From Negadavirga shengliensis (GTDB taxonomy: Bacteria > Bacteroidota > Bacteroidia > Cytophagales > Cyclobacteriaceae): DNA of 64,000 nucleotides. The DNA lies in contig NZ_JBHSJJ010000008.1 in the NCBI RefSeq assembly GCF_042652345.1, forward strand, positions 124,001 through 188,000, written 5' to 3'. The notes beneath the pieces are model-generated. The model saw only the letters and a list, made by a program, of their open reading frames with translations, was not told the origin of the DNA and did not search any database. The position numbers and the translations under genes were made by a program. Positions 36,452 to 46,030 of this stretch are shown piece by piece (the stretch's first letter is position 1; each line of letters begins with the position of its first letter).

Positions 36452-37279
36452 ATGATAACGTTTTTGGAAGATTTTTCGAGAGAAGTCGGACCGGTTATGT
36501 CAGCACTTTTGGCGACGGCCTTCACCTGGTTGTTAACCGCATTAGGAGCATCTTTGGTGTTTTTTTTTAAGGAAATCAAAAGGTCAGTGTTTGATACGAT
36601 GCTGGGCTTTACCGGGGGAGTGATGATCGCGGCGAGCTTCTGGTCTCTTTTGGCCCCAAGCATCAAGCAATCCGAAGAAATGTTTCCCGACTATCCTTGG
36701 CTTCCGGCAGCGATAGGGTTTCTTTTGGGCGGGCTTTTTATTTTTGGTTTGGACAAACTCACTCCCCATTTGCACATTAATTTTGGAAAGGAAGAAAGCG
36801 AGGGGGTGTCCACCAAATGGCATAAATCCACATTGCTTCTCCTGGCGATTACTTTGCACAATATACCGGAAGGCCTAGCTGTGGGTGTGCTCTTCGGGGC
36901 AGCAGCTCATGGGGCAGACGGAGCTACCATAACTGCAGCCATTGCCTTGGCGATAGGTATCGGAATACAAAATTTCCCGGAAGGCATGGCGGTGTCTATG
37001 CCTCTCAGGAGAAACGGTGTCAGCAGACGCAAGAGTTTTTGGTATGGACAGTTGTCTGCAGTGGTTGAGCCGGTAGCCGGAGTGCTGGGAGCGGTTGCCG
37101 TTGTTCATATGCAGAACGTCTTGCCCTATGCCTTGTCTTTTGCAGCGGGAGCCATGATTTTTGTGGTCGTGGAGGAAGTGATTCCTGAGACGCAAAGGGA
37201 TAAATATACGGATTGGGCGGTATTGGGCTTTATGGGAGGTTTTACCATCATGATGATTTTGGACGTAGCCTTGGGCTGA
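36452..37279 (+). CDS. ZIP family divalent-metal transporter
   Basis: This 275-residue protein has about eight membrane helices. It carries the two ZIP metal motifs, HNIPEGLAVGV and QNFPEGMAVSM, and a third EE-containing helix (VVEEVIPETQR). Members of the ZupT/GufA group import zinc and other divalent metals. It lies 125 bases upstream of dabA, whose product is a zinc protein, and in the same direction, though each has its own -7 box. The link is suggestive only. Confidence 0.93.
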   Translation: MITFLEDFSREVGPVMSALLATAFTWLLTALGASLVFFFKEIKRSVFDTMLGFTGGVMIAASFWSLLAPSIKQSEEMFPDYPWLPAAIGFLLGGLFIFGLDKLTPHLHINFGKEESEGVSTKWHKSTLLLLAITLHNIPEGLAVGVLFGAAAHGADGATITAAIALAIGIGIQNFPEGMAVSMPLRRNGVSRRKSFWYGQLSAVVEPVAGVLGAVAVVHMQNVLPYALSFAAGAMIFVVVEEVIPETQRDKYTDWAVLGFMGGFTIMMILDVALG

Positions 37280-37341
37280 AAATAAGGAATGGGAAATCTT
37301 TTCTGGTGATTTTCGTCACTAAATTCCAAGAGGACAAAAAT

Positions 37342-37349
37342 TATATTTG
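37342..37349 (+). promoter_or_regulatory. Candidate -7 box for dabAB
   Basis: TATATTTG matches TAnnTTTG, 55 bases before the dabA ATG. Confidence 0.5.
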
Positions 37350-37404
37350 CGAATGATCCGGGAATAAACAATTATGCCCATTAATCAGGATTATTTTCCT
37401 TAGC

Positions 37405-39960
37405 ATGAAAACCGATCAATCGAAGGGAACCCGTGATTTGAGAAATGGCTCCCGTCTTCTTTCATTCATGTCACATAATTTGTCATTTGATCTGCATCAG
37501 GTACTGCATGAATTGGGTCATTATTTGCCTGCGCAGCCTCCTTTAAAGGATTTTGTGCACCACAATACCCTGCATGCTTTCCAGCATCTTCCCTTTCATG
37601 AAGGAGTCCAAATTGCCTCCGAAAACTTTGGATATAAAGTATATTGGAATCTTGAAAAATACAGGGAACTGTATCATTCGGGAAAGATAAATGCGGCGAT
37701 TCTTGAAAGAGTTATCATCGAACGCCAAGGGGCTTCCAACCTTGAGTATTGGCGACAATTGCTGTTGCATCGTCCGGTTCAGGAATACCCTGAACCGAAA
37801 GTTGGCCAACTCCGCAGATGGTGGAAACGGATTTACCATCTCAACCTGGACAAAGAGGTCCAGGCCACTCTTTTCAGATTGATTTGCGGTTATCTCGATC
37901 AGGGAATTGCCATTTGGAAATTTCCCGTTCAGGCAAAAGGATTGCTCAGCGCCGTACGTACGATCGAGAAAAACAGCTTTACCACATTTGTGAAAAGTGA
38001 GAGGGCAAGGGAACTTCTTTTTGACGGTCACACAACCCTTCAAGACCTGCTTGAACTGTTGGTCGGTAAGGAAGAACGGTTTGCACAATACCTGTTTGAT
38101 CAGCAATTTTCCCATCCGGGGTGGTCAGGGATGATAGCGGTATTGGAACAGCAGCCCCAGCTTCTGCTGGATAAAAAGAAGGTGTCCCTCCATGATCTGG
38201 TTTTTCTGGAATGTATACTTGAAATCGATGCGCTGGATAGAAAAAGGGGGAGCCAATGGACCGCTTTGGCTCAACATATTCCTAATAATTTCCCGACAAT
38301 TTTCGAGACCCAAGGGGCTTCCGAATGGTATCAAATTCATGGACTTTGGCAGGAAGCCATGGAATGGACCTATTATGATCAGGTAATCAAAGGATTACAG
38401 CTTGGGAACGGAAAGGATTTATCGCCGAGAAACCCTGGGTTTCAAGCCATGTTTTGCATGGATGACAGATCCTGTTCCATCAGAAGATATGTGGAAAGGT
38501 TTTTCCCTGATTGCCAGACCTTTGGTACAGCAGGGTTTTTCAATCTTCCCTTTTACTTCCAACCCGAACACGGTAAATTCATGACCAAGGTTTGTCCCGC
38601 GCCCATTAAGCCTGTCCATGTGATCAAAGAAACCGAATCCAAAATTCGACATGAAAAAGATGCGCATTTCAGTAAACATTCCAAAGGTATTTTGGGTGCC
38701 TGGGTCATTTCGCAGACCATGGGATTTTGGTCGGCAGTTAAAATGGTAAAGTCCATTTTCCGACCCGGGGAGACACCGGCAATGGTCTCCTCTTTCAGGC
38801 ACATGGATCCTAAAGGAAAACTCGGCATTGAATGCAAAGACCCTGATCATAGGCATCATGGGTTACAGGCGGGATTTACTGTGGAGGAAATGGCTGAGAA
38901 CATGGATGGTTTGCTTAAGAGTATTGGGTTGGTGAGGGATTTTGCCCCATTGGTGTATATCATCGGACATGGTGCCAGTTCCGTCAACAACACCCACTAC
39001 GCAGGCTATGATTGTGGGGCTTGCAGCGGCCGGGCTGGCTCAGTAAATGCAAGAGTAGCAGCTTTTATCGGTAACCACAGTGAGGTGAGAAAGGCCCTTC
39101 GCGCCCAGGGAATTAATATTCCCGACAGCACCCGGTTTATAGGGGGGCTTCATGACACGACGCGGGATGAGTTTGAATTTTATGATGAGGAGACCCTTCC
39201 GGAAAGTCATCAGCAGTTACACCGGCACAATGTACAGATCTTCGAAATAGCCTTGGATTACAATGCAAAAGAACGTTCCAGAAGATTTCATACCATTGAT
39301 TCAAGGCAGGATCCCCAAAAAGTACATAAGTTGGTGAAGCTCAGGGCGATGTCTTTATTCGAACCCCGGCCTGAATGGAACCATGCCACCAATACCCTAT
39401 GTGTTGTTGGCAAACGGGAAAGCAACCGCCATCTCTTTTTGGACAAAAGGGCGTTTCTGAATTCCTATGACTACAGCATTGATCCAGAAGGGAAATATCT
39501 TTTAGGTATATTGAAAGCCGTGGCCCCGGTGTGTGGGGGAATTAACCTTGAGTATTATTTTTCCAAAGTTGATAACGAGCGGCTGGGAGCGGGAAGCAAA
39601 TTACCACATAATGTCATGGGACTCCTCGGGGTGGCTAACGGCATGGAAGGTGATTTGAGAGCGGGCCTTCCTCTTCAAATGGTCAACATTCACGATCCCA
39701 TGAGACTCCTGGTTATTGTAGAACATTTTCCGGAGGTTTTAATGAAAATCATTCACATACATGAGCCCACCTATGAGTGGTTTATTAACGAATGGGTCAG
39801 GCTGGTAGGTATTCATCCTGAAACCAAGGAAGCCTTCGTGTTCCATGAAGGGGAATTTCTTCCCTATAATCCTATAACCCGACAGATAGTCGCGGTTGAT
39901 AATTTAGACGCTGTTTTGGAGTCAAGCGCTGAAAATCTCCCCGTATACATCATCGAATAA
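37405..39960 (+). CDS. dabA: Inorganic carbon uptake subunit DabA (UPF0753/DUF2309)
   Basis: The 851-residue protein matches DabA from the N-terminal PLKDFVHHNTLHAFQHLPF onward. The zinc site that defines DabA is complete: Cys351 and Asp353 in MFCMDDRSCS, and His522 and Cys537 in GHGASSVNNTHYAGYDCGACSG. In Halothiobacillus the same residues are C351, D353, H524 and C539. DabA is a beta-carbonic-anhydrase-like subunit that, with DabB, hydrates CO2 one-way to bicarbonate in the cytoplasm, driven by ion gradient. In heterotrophs this supports growth in air by feeding carboxylases. dabB starts 3 bases later. Confidence 0.95.
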   Translation: MKTDQSKGTRDLRNGSRLLSFMSHNLSFDLHQVLHELGHYLPAQPPLKDFVHHNTLHAFQHLPFHEGVQIASENFGYKVYWNLEKYRELYHSGKINAAILERVIIERQGASNLEYWRQLLLHRPVQEYPEPKVGQLRRWWKRIYHLNLDKEVQATLFRLICGYLDQGIAIWKFPVQAKGLLSAVRTIEKNSFTTFVKSERARELLFDGHTTLQDLLELLVGKEERFAQYLFDQQFSHPGWSGMIAVLEQQPQLLLDKKKVSLHDLVFLECILEIDALDRKRGSQWTALAQHIPNNFPTIFETQGASEWYQIHGLWQEAMEWTYYDQVIKGLQLGNGKDLSPRNPGFQAMFCMDDRSCSIRRYVERFFPDCQTFGTAGFFNLPFYFQPEHGKFMTKVCPAPIKPVHVIKETESKIRHEKDAHFSKHSKGILGAWVISQTMGFWSAVKMVKSIFRPGETPAMVSSFRHMDPKGKLGIECKDPDHRHHGLQAGFTVEEMAENMDGLLKSIGLVRDFAPLVYIIGHGASSVNNTHYAGYDCGACSGRAGSVNARVAAFIGNHSEVRKALRAQGINIPDSTRFIGGLHDTTRDEFEFYDEETLPESHQQLHRHNVQIFEIALDYNAKERSRRFHTIDSRQDPQKVHKLVKLRAMSLFEPRPEWNHATNTLCVVGKRESNRHLFLDKRAFLNSYDYSIDPEGKYLLGILKAVAPVCGGINLEYYFSKVDNERLGAGSKLPHNVMGLLGVANGMEGDLRAGLPLQMVNIHDPMRLLVIVEHFPEVLMKIIHIHEPTYEWFINEWVRLVGIHPETKEAFVFHEGEFLPYNPITRQIVAVDNLDAVLESSAENLPVYIIE

Positions 39961-39963
39961 GGT

Positions 39964-41841
39964 ATGTTTGATCAATTGGTAATCAGTTCATTTTCGCTTA
40001 TTCCTTTGCTGGGTTTTTTGCTTTCATTATTCATCCCGCAAAAAGGGGAAAAACCATTCTCCAGACTGGCTTTTACAACTGTGGCCATCCAGTTGCTTGC
40101 AGTAACGGGATATATCATTTACTGGATTTTTAAGGGAGGAATACCTGTCAATAGCCGTGGATGGAAAATCTACAGCAATGGAGACTATCAGTTTTTCCTG
40201 GGTTTTTATTTTGATAATATTACTGCGGTCTATCTTTTTGTGGGAGGCTTTGTGACATTTTTGATCACAAGGTATAGCAGATTTTACCTGCATTTGGAAG
40301 ATGGATACAAACGTTTTTTCAATACCCTTCTTTTCTTTCATCTGGCTTATAATTTAACCGTGCTGGCAGGGAATTTTGAGACTTTATTTTTCGGGTGGGA
40401 AATGCTTGGGCTGTCCTCCTTTCTTTTGATCGCCTTTTACCGTGAGCGGTATTTACCGGTCAGGAATGCGGTCAAGGTATTTTCGATCTATAGGATCGGT
40501 GATATCGGAATCATATTGGCCATGTGGGCCAGTCATCACCTTTGGCATGAAAACATCACCTTTATCAAACTGCTCAATGAAGAACTTGTGCATGAACACC
40601 TCTCATCGCATGGTGGGATTGGGCTCTTTATTGCGGTAAGTCTGTTGATTGCCGCGGCTGCCAAATCCGCCCAGCTGCCTTTTTCTTCATGGCTCCCCAG
40701 GGCGATGGAGGGACCTACGCCTTCGAGTGCCATTTTCTATGGGGCGCTTTCCGTCCATTTTGGGGTGTTTTTATTACTTAGGACCTATCCTTTTTGGGAA
40801 CATCAGATGGTTGCAAGGATATTGATCGGGTTAATGGGTCTGTTGACTGCTATGGTTGCATACCCCATCGCAAGGGTACAAAGCACGATCAAAACCCAGA
40901 TAGCCTATGCCTCGATAGCCCAAATCGGGATCATGTTCATGGAAGTGGCTTTAGGTTTGCAAACGCTGGCATTGATACATTTTGCGGGCAATGCATTTCT
41001 GAGAACTTATCAACTTCTGGTTTCTCCATCGGTGGTGGCCTATATGATCCGCGATCAGTTCTATCATTTCAGACCACGGGAGATCACTTTGGAGGACACT
41101 TTTCCCAAGAGGTTGGAATACAGCCTGTATGTCCTTTCTCTGAAGGAATGGAATTTGGACCGTTTCTTTAACCAATGGGTATTTCTTCCCATCAAAAGAC
41201 TTGGAAGGAAATTGGATTTTCTTACTCCCAAAAACCTCTTGATTTACTTTCTTCCGATATATGCGTCAGGATTGCTCCTTTACTTTAATCAGGGGTGGAT
41301 TCCTTCCCCGGTCAGAGCGTATTTACCCGGATTCTTTGGACTCTTGGGGATGCTGATGGTGTTCAAATCTTTTTCCGAAAGAAAATACCCCCGGCTTGCT
41401 CTGATGCTGGTGATGGCTAACCATTTTTGGATAGCCCTGGCGGCATCATTCAATGAAAGTGTTAACTACAGCGAAACTTTTATTTACCTGAGCGGTGTGA
41501 TTGTTGGCGGTATAGTAGGATATTTTGTTTTGGATCATCTGCGCAAAAGAGAGCCTGCATATTTTGATCTTAATCAATACTACGGACACGTGTTTGAGTA
41601 CCGTAGACTTTCTCTGGTTTTTCTCTTGGCAACAATGGGCATGATGGGTTTTCCTATCAGTCCCACATTTATCGGTGTGGATTTGATATTCAGCCATATT
41701 CATGAGGACCAATACCTGTTGGCAGCCTTTAATGCGGTCAGTTTTATTCTGGGAGGGGTTTCTCTCGTTAGGATTTACGCAAGGCTTTTTCTGGGTCCCC
41801 ATGTCAAACACTATCACCCCGTGGCTTTAAAAACGGGGTGA
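39964..41841 (+). CDS. dabB: Inorganic carbon uptake subunit DabB (NuoL-like)
   Basis: The 625-residue membrane protein resembles NADH dehydrogenase subunit 5 and MrpA: NLTVLAGNFETLFFGWEMLG, KVFSIYRIGDIGIILAMW, LIAAAAKSAQLPFSSWLPRAMEGPTP (shown in two parts in the frame) and TQIAYASIAQIGIMFMEVA. It has around 14 to 16 helices. In DAB complexes the partner of DabA is such a proton-channel protein and supplies the driving force. No other nuo or mrp genes are near, so assignment to DabB rests on the adjacent dabA. A stem-loop overlaps its last codons. Confidence 0.92.
   Translation: MFDQLVISSFSLIPLLGFLLSLFIPQKGEKPFSRLAFTTVAIQLLAVTGYIIYWIFKGGIPVNSRGWKIYSNGDYQFFLGFYFDNITAVYLFVGGFVTFLITRYSRFYLHLEDGYKRFFNTLLFFHLAYNLTVLAGNFETLFFGWEMLGLSSFLLIAFYRERYLPVRNAVKVFSIYRIGDIGIILAMWASHHLWHENITFIKLLNEELVHEHLSSHGGIGLFIAVSLLIAAAAKSAQLPFSSWLPRAMEGPTPSSAIFYGALSVHFGVFLLLRTYPFWEHQMVARILIGLMGLLTAMVAYPIARVQSTIKTQIAYASIAQIGIMFMEVALGLQTLALIHFAGNAFLRTYQLLVSPSVVAYMIRDQFYHFRPREITLEDTFPKRLEYSLYVLSLKEWNLDRFFNQWVFLPIKRLGRKLDFLTPKNLLIYFLPIYASGLLLYFNQGWIPSPVRAYLPGFFGLLGMLMVFKSFSERKYPRLALMLVMANHFWIALAASFNESVNYSETFIYLSGVIVGGIVGYFVLDHLRKREPAYFDLNQYYGHVFEYRRLSLVFLLATMGMMGFPISPTFIGVDLIFSHIHEDQYLLAAFNAVSFILGGVSLVRIYARLFLGPHVKHYHPVALKTG
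41815..41840 (+). other. Stem-loop at the 3' end of dabB
   Basis: CACCCCGT (41815-41822) pairs exactly with ACGGGGTG (41833-41840) within the last codons of dabB. No T run follows, so it may protect or slow the 3' end rather than terminate. Confidence 0.5.
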
Positions 41842-41960
41842 CCGGTTTGGACCATAGAGGAGGGTAAAGTACCAATAAGGCCTCAATACTTGTTGCTTTG
41901 AAGTCCGGTGTAGTACGATCTCTGAAATCTTCCTTTTTATCGTATCCGGCCGCTTTGTTG

Positions 41961-43211
41961 CTACGGGCGGGTTTGTCCGTTACCTTTGATGATCCATTTG
42001 TAGGATGTAAGCTCCTCCAGAGCCATCGGCCCCCTGGCATGCAGCTTCTGGGTACTGATACCGATTTCCGCACCCAGGCCAAACTGGGCACCGTCCGTGA
42101 AGGCGGTGGAAGCATTCGCATACACAGCGGCGGCATCTACCGCTTTCAGAAAATGATCGATTGTTTTTGGGTTTTCAGCAATGATGGCCTCACTGTGTTT
42201 GGAGCTGTACCTGGCGATATGGTCCAAGGCTTCTTCCATACCCAAAACGGTTTTGATCGACATCGTCAGGGAAAGGAATTCGATGCCAAAGTGTTCCTCG
42301 TCGGCAACCGCCAACAAATCCTTGGGATATTTTCCATGTAAGACTTGATAGGCCGCATCATCCGCAAAAATCTTCACTCCCTTTTTTGCCAGCGGCTGGC
42401 AGATGGCAGGCAGATCCGAAAGCCTTTCTTTGTGGATAACAAGGCAGTCCAGCGAATTGCATACACTGACCCTTCGGGTTTTAGCATTGACGATGATGTC
42501 GGTCCCCTTTTTTAGGTCAGCAGATACATCAAAATAGGTATGGACAATACCCGCTCCCGTCTCGATTACGGGTACTTTGGAATTGTCCCGCACAAATTTG
42601 ATCAATCCTTCACTTCCTCTTGGGATGATGATATCCACATAGCCAACAGCCTGCAGCAGGGCTTTGGTCGCATCCCTGTCTGCGGGCAACAATGTGACGA
42701 TATCCGTACTGACTTTATTTTTCTTAAGAATTTTGTGAATGATTTCAACGATGGCTGTATTGGAATCATGGGCATCTGAACCACCTTTCAGGACTAGCGC
42801 ATTTCCCGTTTTCAGACAAAGGCTAAACACATCAAAAGTAACGTTGGGACGGGATTCGTAAATAATACCGATTACGCCCAAAGGCACTCTTACCTTTTGA
42901 AGCTGCAAACCGTTAGCCAGTGTTTTTTCGGCGATAATCTGTCCTAATGGGGATGGGAGTCTGGCTACATTAATGATGTCCTCAGCAATGTTCTCGATTC
43001 TTTCTTCTGTTAGTTTGAGCCTGTCGTATTTGGGATCTGAAGGGTCCATTCTATCCAGATCGTTCTGGTTAGCGTCAAGTATTTCAGGGATATACTTGAT
43101 GGCTGCCATAGCCAGGTCATCCAGGATCCTGTTGGTTTTTTCTTCGGAGAGCATGGCAAGCTGGCGGCTGGCGGTCCGGACTTTTTCGAATTTTCCTTCA
43201 AGCGTTTTCAT
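41961..43211 (-). CDS. proA: Gamma-glutamyl phosphate reductase
   Basis: The 416-residue enzyme has ProA hallmarks: RVPLGVIGIIYESRPNVTFD, LKGGSDAHDSN, IIPRGSEGLIKFV and the catalytic Cys region RRVSVCNSLDCLVIH. It reduces gamma-glutamyl phosphate to the semialdehyde in proline synthesis. Length fits the family. It follows proB by 24 bases on the minus strand, forming a proBA operon. Confidence 0.96.
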   Translation of the reverse strand: MKTLEGKFEKVRTASRQLAMLSEEKTNRILDDLAMAAIKYIPEILDANQNDLDRMDPSDPKYDRLKLTEERIENIAEDIINVARLPSPLGQIIAEKTLANGLQLQKVRVPLGVIGIIYESRPNVTFDVFSLCLKTGNALVLKGGSDAHDSNTAIVEIIHKILKKNKVSTDIVTLLPADRDATKALLQAVGYVDIIIPRGSEGLIKFVRDNSKVPVIETGAGIVHTYFDVSADLKKGTDIIVNAKTRRVSVCNSLDCLVIHKERLSDLPAICQPLAKKGVKIFADDAAYQVLHGKYPKDLLAVADEEHFGIEFLSLTMSIKTVLGMEEALDHIARYSSKHSEAIIAENPKTIDHFLKAVDAAAVYANASTAFTDGAQFGLGAEIGISTQKLHARGPMALEELTSYKWIIKGNGQTRP

Positions 43212-43235
43212 CGGCTGGATTATGTTTTTTACAAA

Positions 43236-44321
43236 TCAGTTGGCTTCAAATATATAAAGGTAATCGTAATGAACGAGGGGTTTTTGGTTGGCAAGCCCGA
43301 TTTTTTCCCGGGCATTTTTGGCGCTGTATTCAGCTTTGCCCAGACCAATCCTGATACCGTGGCTGTCTACAATCCGGATGATATCCCCTTTAAGGAACTC
43401 TCCTTTGATTTCTGCGATGCCTATGGGCAACAGACTGGTGATTTTGGAAGAAAGCAGTGCTTTTTTTGCCCCTTCGTTGATAATGATCTCCCCTTTGGAA
43501 TAATTTTCACTGTGGGCGATCCATTTTTTTTGGTTGTGCTTGGATTTTCCGGGTTCGAAATAGGTGCACTCCAAGTCTTGGTGGTAGAAATGTTCCAGCA
43601 CCTTTTCCTTTTTACCATTGGCTATCAGTACTTCAATGCCCAGGTCAGCGGATTTTTTGGCCATGCTCATTTTGGTAAGCATGCCCCCTCTGCCAAAAGA
43701 AGACTTGGTGGTAGAAATGTACGGGCTCAGGTCAGGCATTTTTTGCCCTACCCTTCGAATGAGCTCAGCGCCAGCTTCAGCGGGATGTCCCTTGTATATG
43801 CCATCCACATTGGTCAGGAGGATAAGGGTATCTGCATCGATCATGGCAGCCACCAGGCCTGCCAACTCATCATTGTCCGTAAACATCAGCTCAGTTACTG
43901 CAACGGCATCGTTTTCATTGATGACAGGGATGATGTTGTTTTTCAGCAGGCCATCAAGACAGTTTTTCATGTTCAGGTAATGCATCCTGTCCCTGAAGTC
44001 CTCCTTGGTCACCATGAGTTGGGCTACTTGGTGGCCTTTTTCCAAAAACAGCTCTTTATAGGCCCGGATGAGCTCAATCTGGCCTATAGCAGCCCATACC
44101 TGTTTCTTTGTAATGGCATCGGCCTTTCCCGCGAAACCAACCGCCCTTCTCCCAAACGCCACTGCACCGGATGTCACCAATACCACCTGGAATCCTTTTG
44201 ATTTCAGAAAAACCATTTGCTCTACCAACGAAGCCATCCGGTTTTGATCCGGGGTGCCGTCGTCTTGGGTAAGTACATTTGAGCCTATTTTAATGACTAC
44301 GGTTTTGGTACGGTGGTTCAT
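43236..44321 (-). CDS. proB: Glutamate 5-kinase
   Basis: With ATG at 44319-44321 the product is 361 residues (MNHRTKTVVIKIGSNVLTQ). A longer frame to 44372 overlaps the candidate -7 box and is rejected. The kinase domain has KIGSNV, VTSGAVAFGRR, INENDAV and TNVDGIYKG; the last 90 or so residues are a PUA domain (EIIINEGAKKALLSSKITSL). It phosphorylates glutamate, the first step of proline synthesis, and is usually inhibited by proline. Confidence 0.95.
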   Translation of the reverse strand: MNHRTKTVVIKIGSNVLTQDDGTPDQNRMASLVEQMVFLKSKGFQVVLVTSGAVAFGRRAVGFAGKADAITKKQVWAAIGQIELIRAYKELFLEKGHQVAQLMVTKEDFRDRMHYLNMKNCLDGLLKNNIIPVINENDAVAVTELMFTDNDELAGLVAAMIDADTLILLTNVDGIYKGHPAEAGAELIRRVGQKMPDLSPYISTTKSSFGRGGMLTKMSMAKKSADLGIEVLIANGKKEKVLEHFYHQDLECTYFEPGKSKHNQKKWIAHSENYSKGEIIINEGAKKALLSSKITSLLPIGIAEIKGEFLKGDIIRIVDSHGIRIGLGKAEYSAKNAREKIGLANQKPLVHYDYLYIFEAN

Positions 44322-44349
44322 GTGTTGCTTGCTGATTCCAGAATGTACG

Positions 44350-44357
44350 CAAAAATA
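44350..44357 (-). promoter_or_regulatory. Candidate -7 box for proBA
   Basis: Minus strand TATTTTTG, 28 bases before the proB ATG. Confidence 0.5.
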
Positions 44358-44619
44358 GAAAGCTTTGGTCAATTAGACTATTCCTATTTTATCAAGTTTC
44401 ATCCCAAGTCACCCGAAGCAAGTTTGGGACTGGCTGTAAAGGGGAGGAAAAAATTAACCTACATTTCCCTTTTGGGAGAATAAAGAGGGTTGAAGATGAG
44501 GGCAGGGCTATTTTTTTCAAGGCAATAATACACGGCTCAATTATTACTGGTATATTGTTTTTAAGGATATTTGATTACTTTGTGAGTCCGTACTTTGTAG
44601 GGGTTAAATTTGTTTTGTT

Positions 44620-45966
44620 TTGGGAGAAATCATAATTCGTTTTAGCGATTGGATATGGGGGACACCCCTTTTGATATTATTGATGGGCGGGGGTTTTTTG
44701 ATGTTTGTATATTCTGGATTTATTCCCTTCAGAAGATTGGGACATGCCATCAAGGTGGTTCGGGGCAAATACGATGACCCTGAAGCTTCCGGAGACATTA
44801 CTTCCCGACAGGCCCTTTCTTCCGCCATTGCAGCTACGGTGGGTTTGGGCAATATCAGCGGGGTAGCCCTTGCTATTGGGACAGGCGGTCCGGGTGCGAT
44901 ATTTTGGATGTGGGTCTCCGCTTTTGTAGGTATGGCTACCAAGTTTTTTACCTGTACATTGGCGATTATGTATAGGGGAAGGGATTCTTCCGGACATATA
45001 CAGGGAGGACCCATGTATGTGATTGAAGAGGGTATGGGTAAAAAATGGAAGTTTCTATCCATCATCTTTTGTGTGGCGGGGATAATGGGATTGTTGGCGA
45101 TTTTTCAGGCCAACCAATTGACTGACGTGCTGCGGGTAGTGATATTCCGGCCGTTGGGTCTGGATTATGGCCAGCCCACCCGATGGGCCATAGGAATTGT
45201 GGTGATGTTGCTGGTGGCGTTGGTGATTTTAGGCGGGATCAAACGCATTGCGGCGGTGGCCTCAAGGTTGGTGCCGTTTATGGTCAGTATGTATTTCGTC
45301 TGTGTGTTCATCATCTTGTTTAAGAACCTGGGAGAAGTGCCGGGGATGCTGTTGTATATCCTTGAGGATGCATTTACCGGACAGGCGGTGCTGGGAGGGG
45401 CAGTGGGACAGGTCATTGTTATCGGAGCCAGAAGGGCGGCATTTTCCAATGAAGCAGGTATTGGCACCGCTCCAATGGTCCATGGCGCTTCCAAAAACAA
45501 TGAGCCGGTAAGGGAGGGGCTAATTGCCATGTTGGGTCCATTTATAGATACCATTGTGGTCTGTACTTTAACGGCCCTGGTCATCATGGTTACGGGCGTG
45601 TGGAAATCGGGAGAGAGGGACGGCGTGTTGCTGACCCTTTCCGCTTTCGAACAAGGGTTGCCCGGCATAGGCAAATACCTTTTGATGTTTGCTGTGCTGA
45701 TATTTGCCCTGTCTACCATGTTTACCTATTCCTATTATGGGCACAAGTGTTTCAATTATCTTTTCGGCGCAGACAAGGCAGATTATTACAATTACTTCTA
45801 TCTTCTCACCATTGTAGGCGGGGCGGTAACTTCATTGCATGTGGTCATGAGTTTTGTGGATGGAATGTATGCCATCATGGCTTTTCCAACCATGATATCT
45901 GCCCTGTATTTGGCCCCGAAAGTCAAGGCGGCTACCAAAAGTTATTTTGAAAGGATGAAAGAATGA
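44620..45966 (+). CDS. Sodium:alanine/glycine symporter (AGCS family)
   Basis: The 448-residue carrier has about ten to eleven helices and AGCS motifs: IWGTPLLILLMGGGFLM, AATVGLGNISGVALAIGTGG, GPGAIFWMWVSAFVGMATKF, GGPMYVIEEGMG and FSNEAGIGTAPMVHGA. It imports alanine or glycine with sodium. The start is TTG at 44620-44622; no in-frame ATG precedes the conserved IWGTPLL region, and downstream ATGs would delete the first helix. It may serve with the proline and glycerate genes only by proximity. Confidence 0.92.
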   Translation: MGEIIIRFSDWIWGTPLLILLMGGGFLMFVYSGFIPFRRLGHAIKVVRGKYDDPEASGDITSRQALSSAIAATVGLGNISGVALAIGTGGPGAIFWMWVSAFVGMATKFFTCTLAIMYRGRDSSGHIQGGPMYVIEEGMGKKWKFLSIIFCVAGIMGLLAIFQANQLTDVLRVVIFRPLGLDYGQPTRWAIGIVVMLLVALVILGGIKRIAAVASRLVPFMVSMYFVCVFIILFKNLGEVPGMLLYILEDAFTGQAVLGGAVGQVIVIGARRAAFSNEAGIGTAPMVHGASKNNEPVREGLIAMLGPFIDTIVVCTLTALVIMVTGVWKSGERDGVLLTLSAFEQGLPGIGKYLLMFAVLIFALSTMFTYSYYGHKCFNYLFGADKADYYNYFYLLTIVGGAVTSLHVVMSFVDGMYAIMAFPTMISALYLAPKVKAATKSYFERMKE

Positions 45967-46030
45967 TGAAGCATCCCGGGTTGATAATTGTAGATCATTA
46001 AAAGTTGTATGGGCGAATAGACAGAAAGCA

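Noticed and set aside
41842..41960. Possible small gene between dabB and proA
   Set aside because: Only 119 bases with no frame showing homology or start signals.
43269..44201. 310-codon plus-strand frame over proB
   Set aside because: Antisense shadow of the well-supported proB gene.
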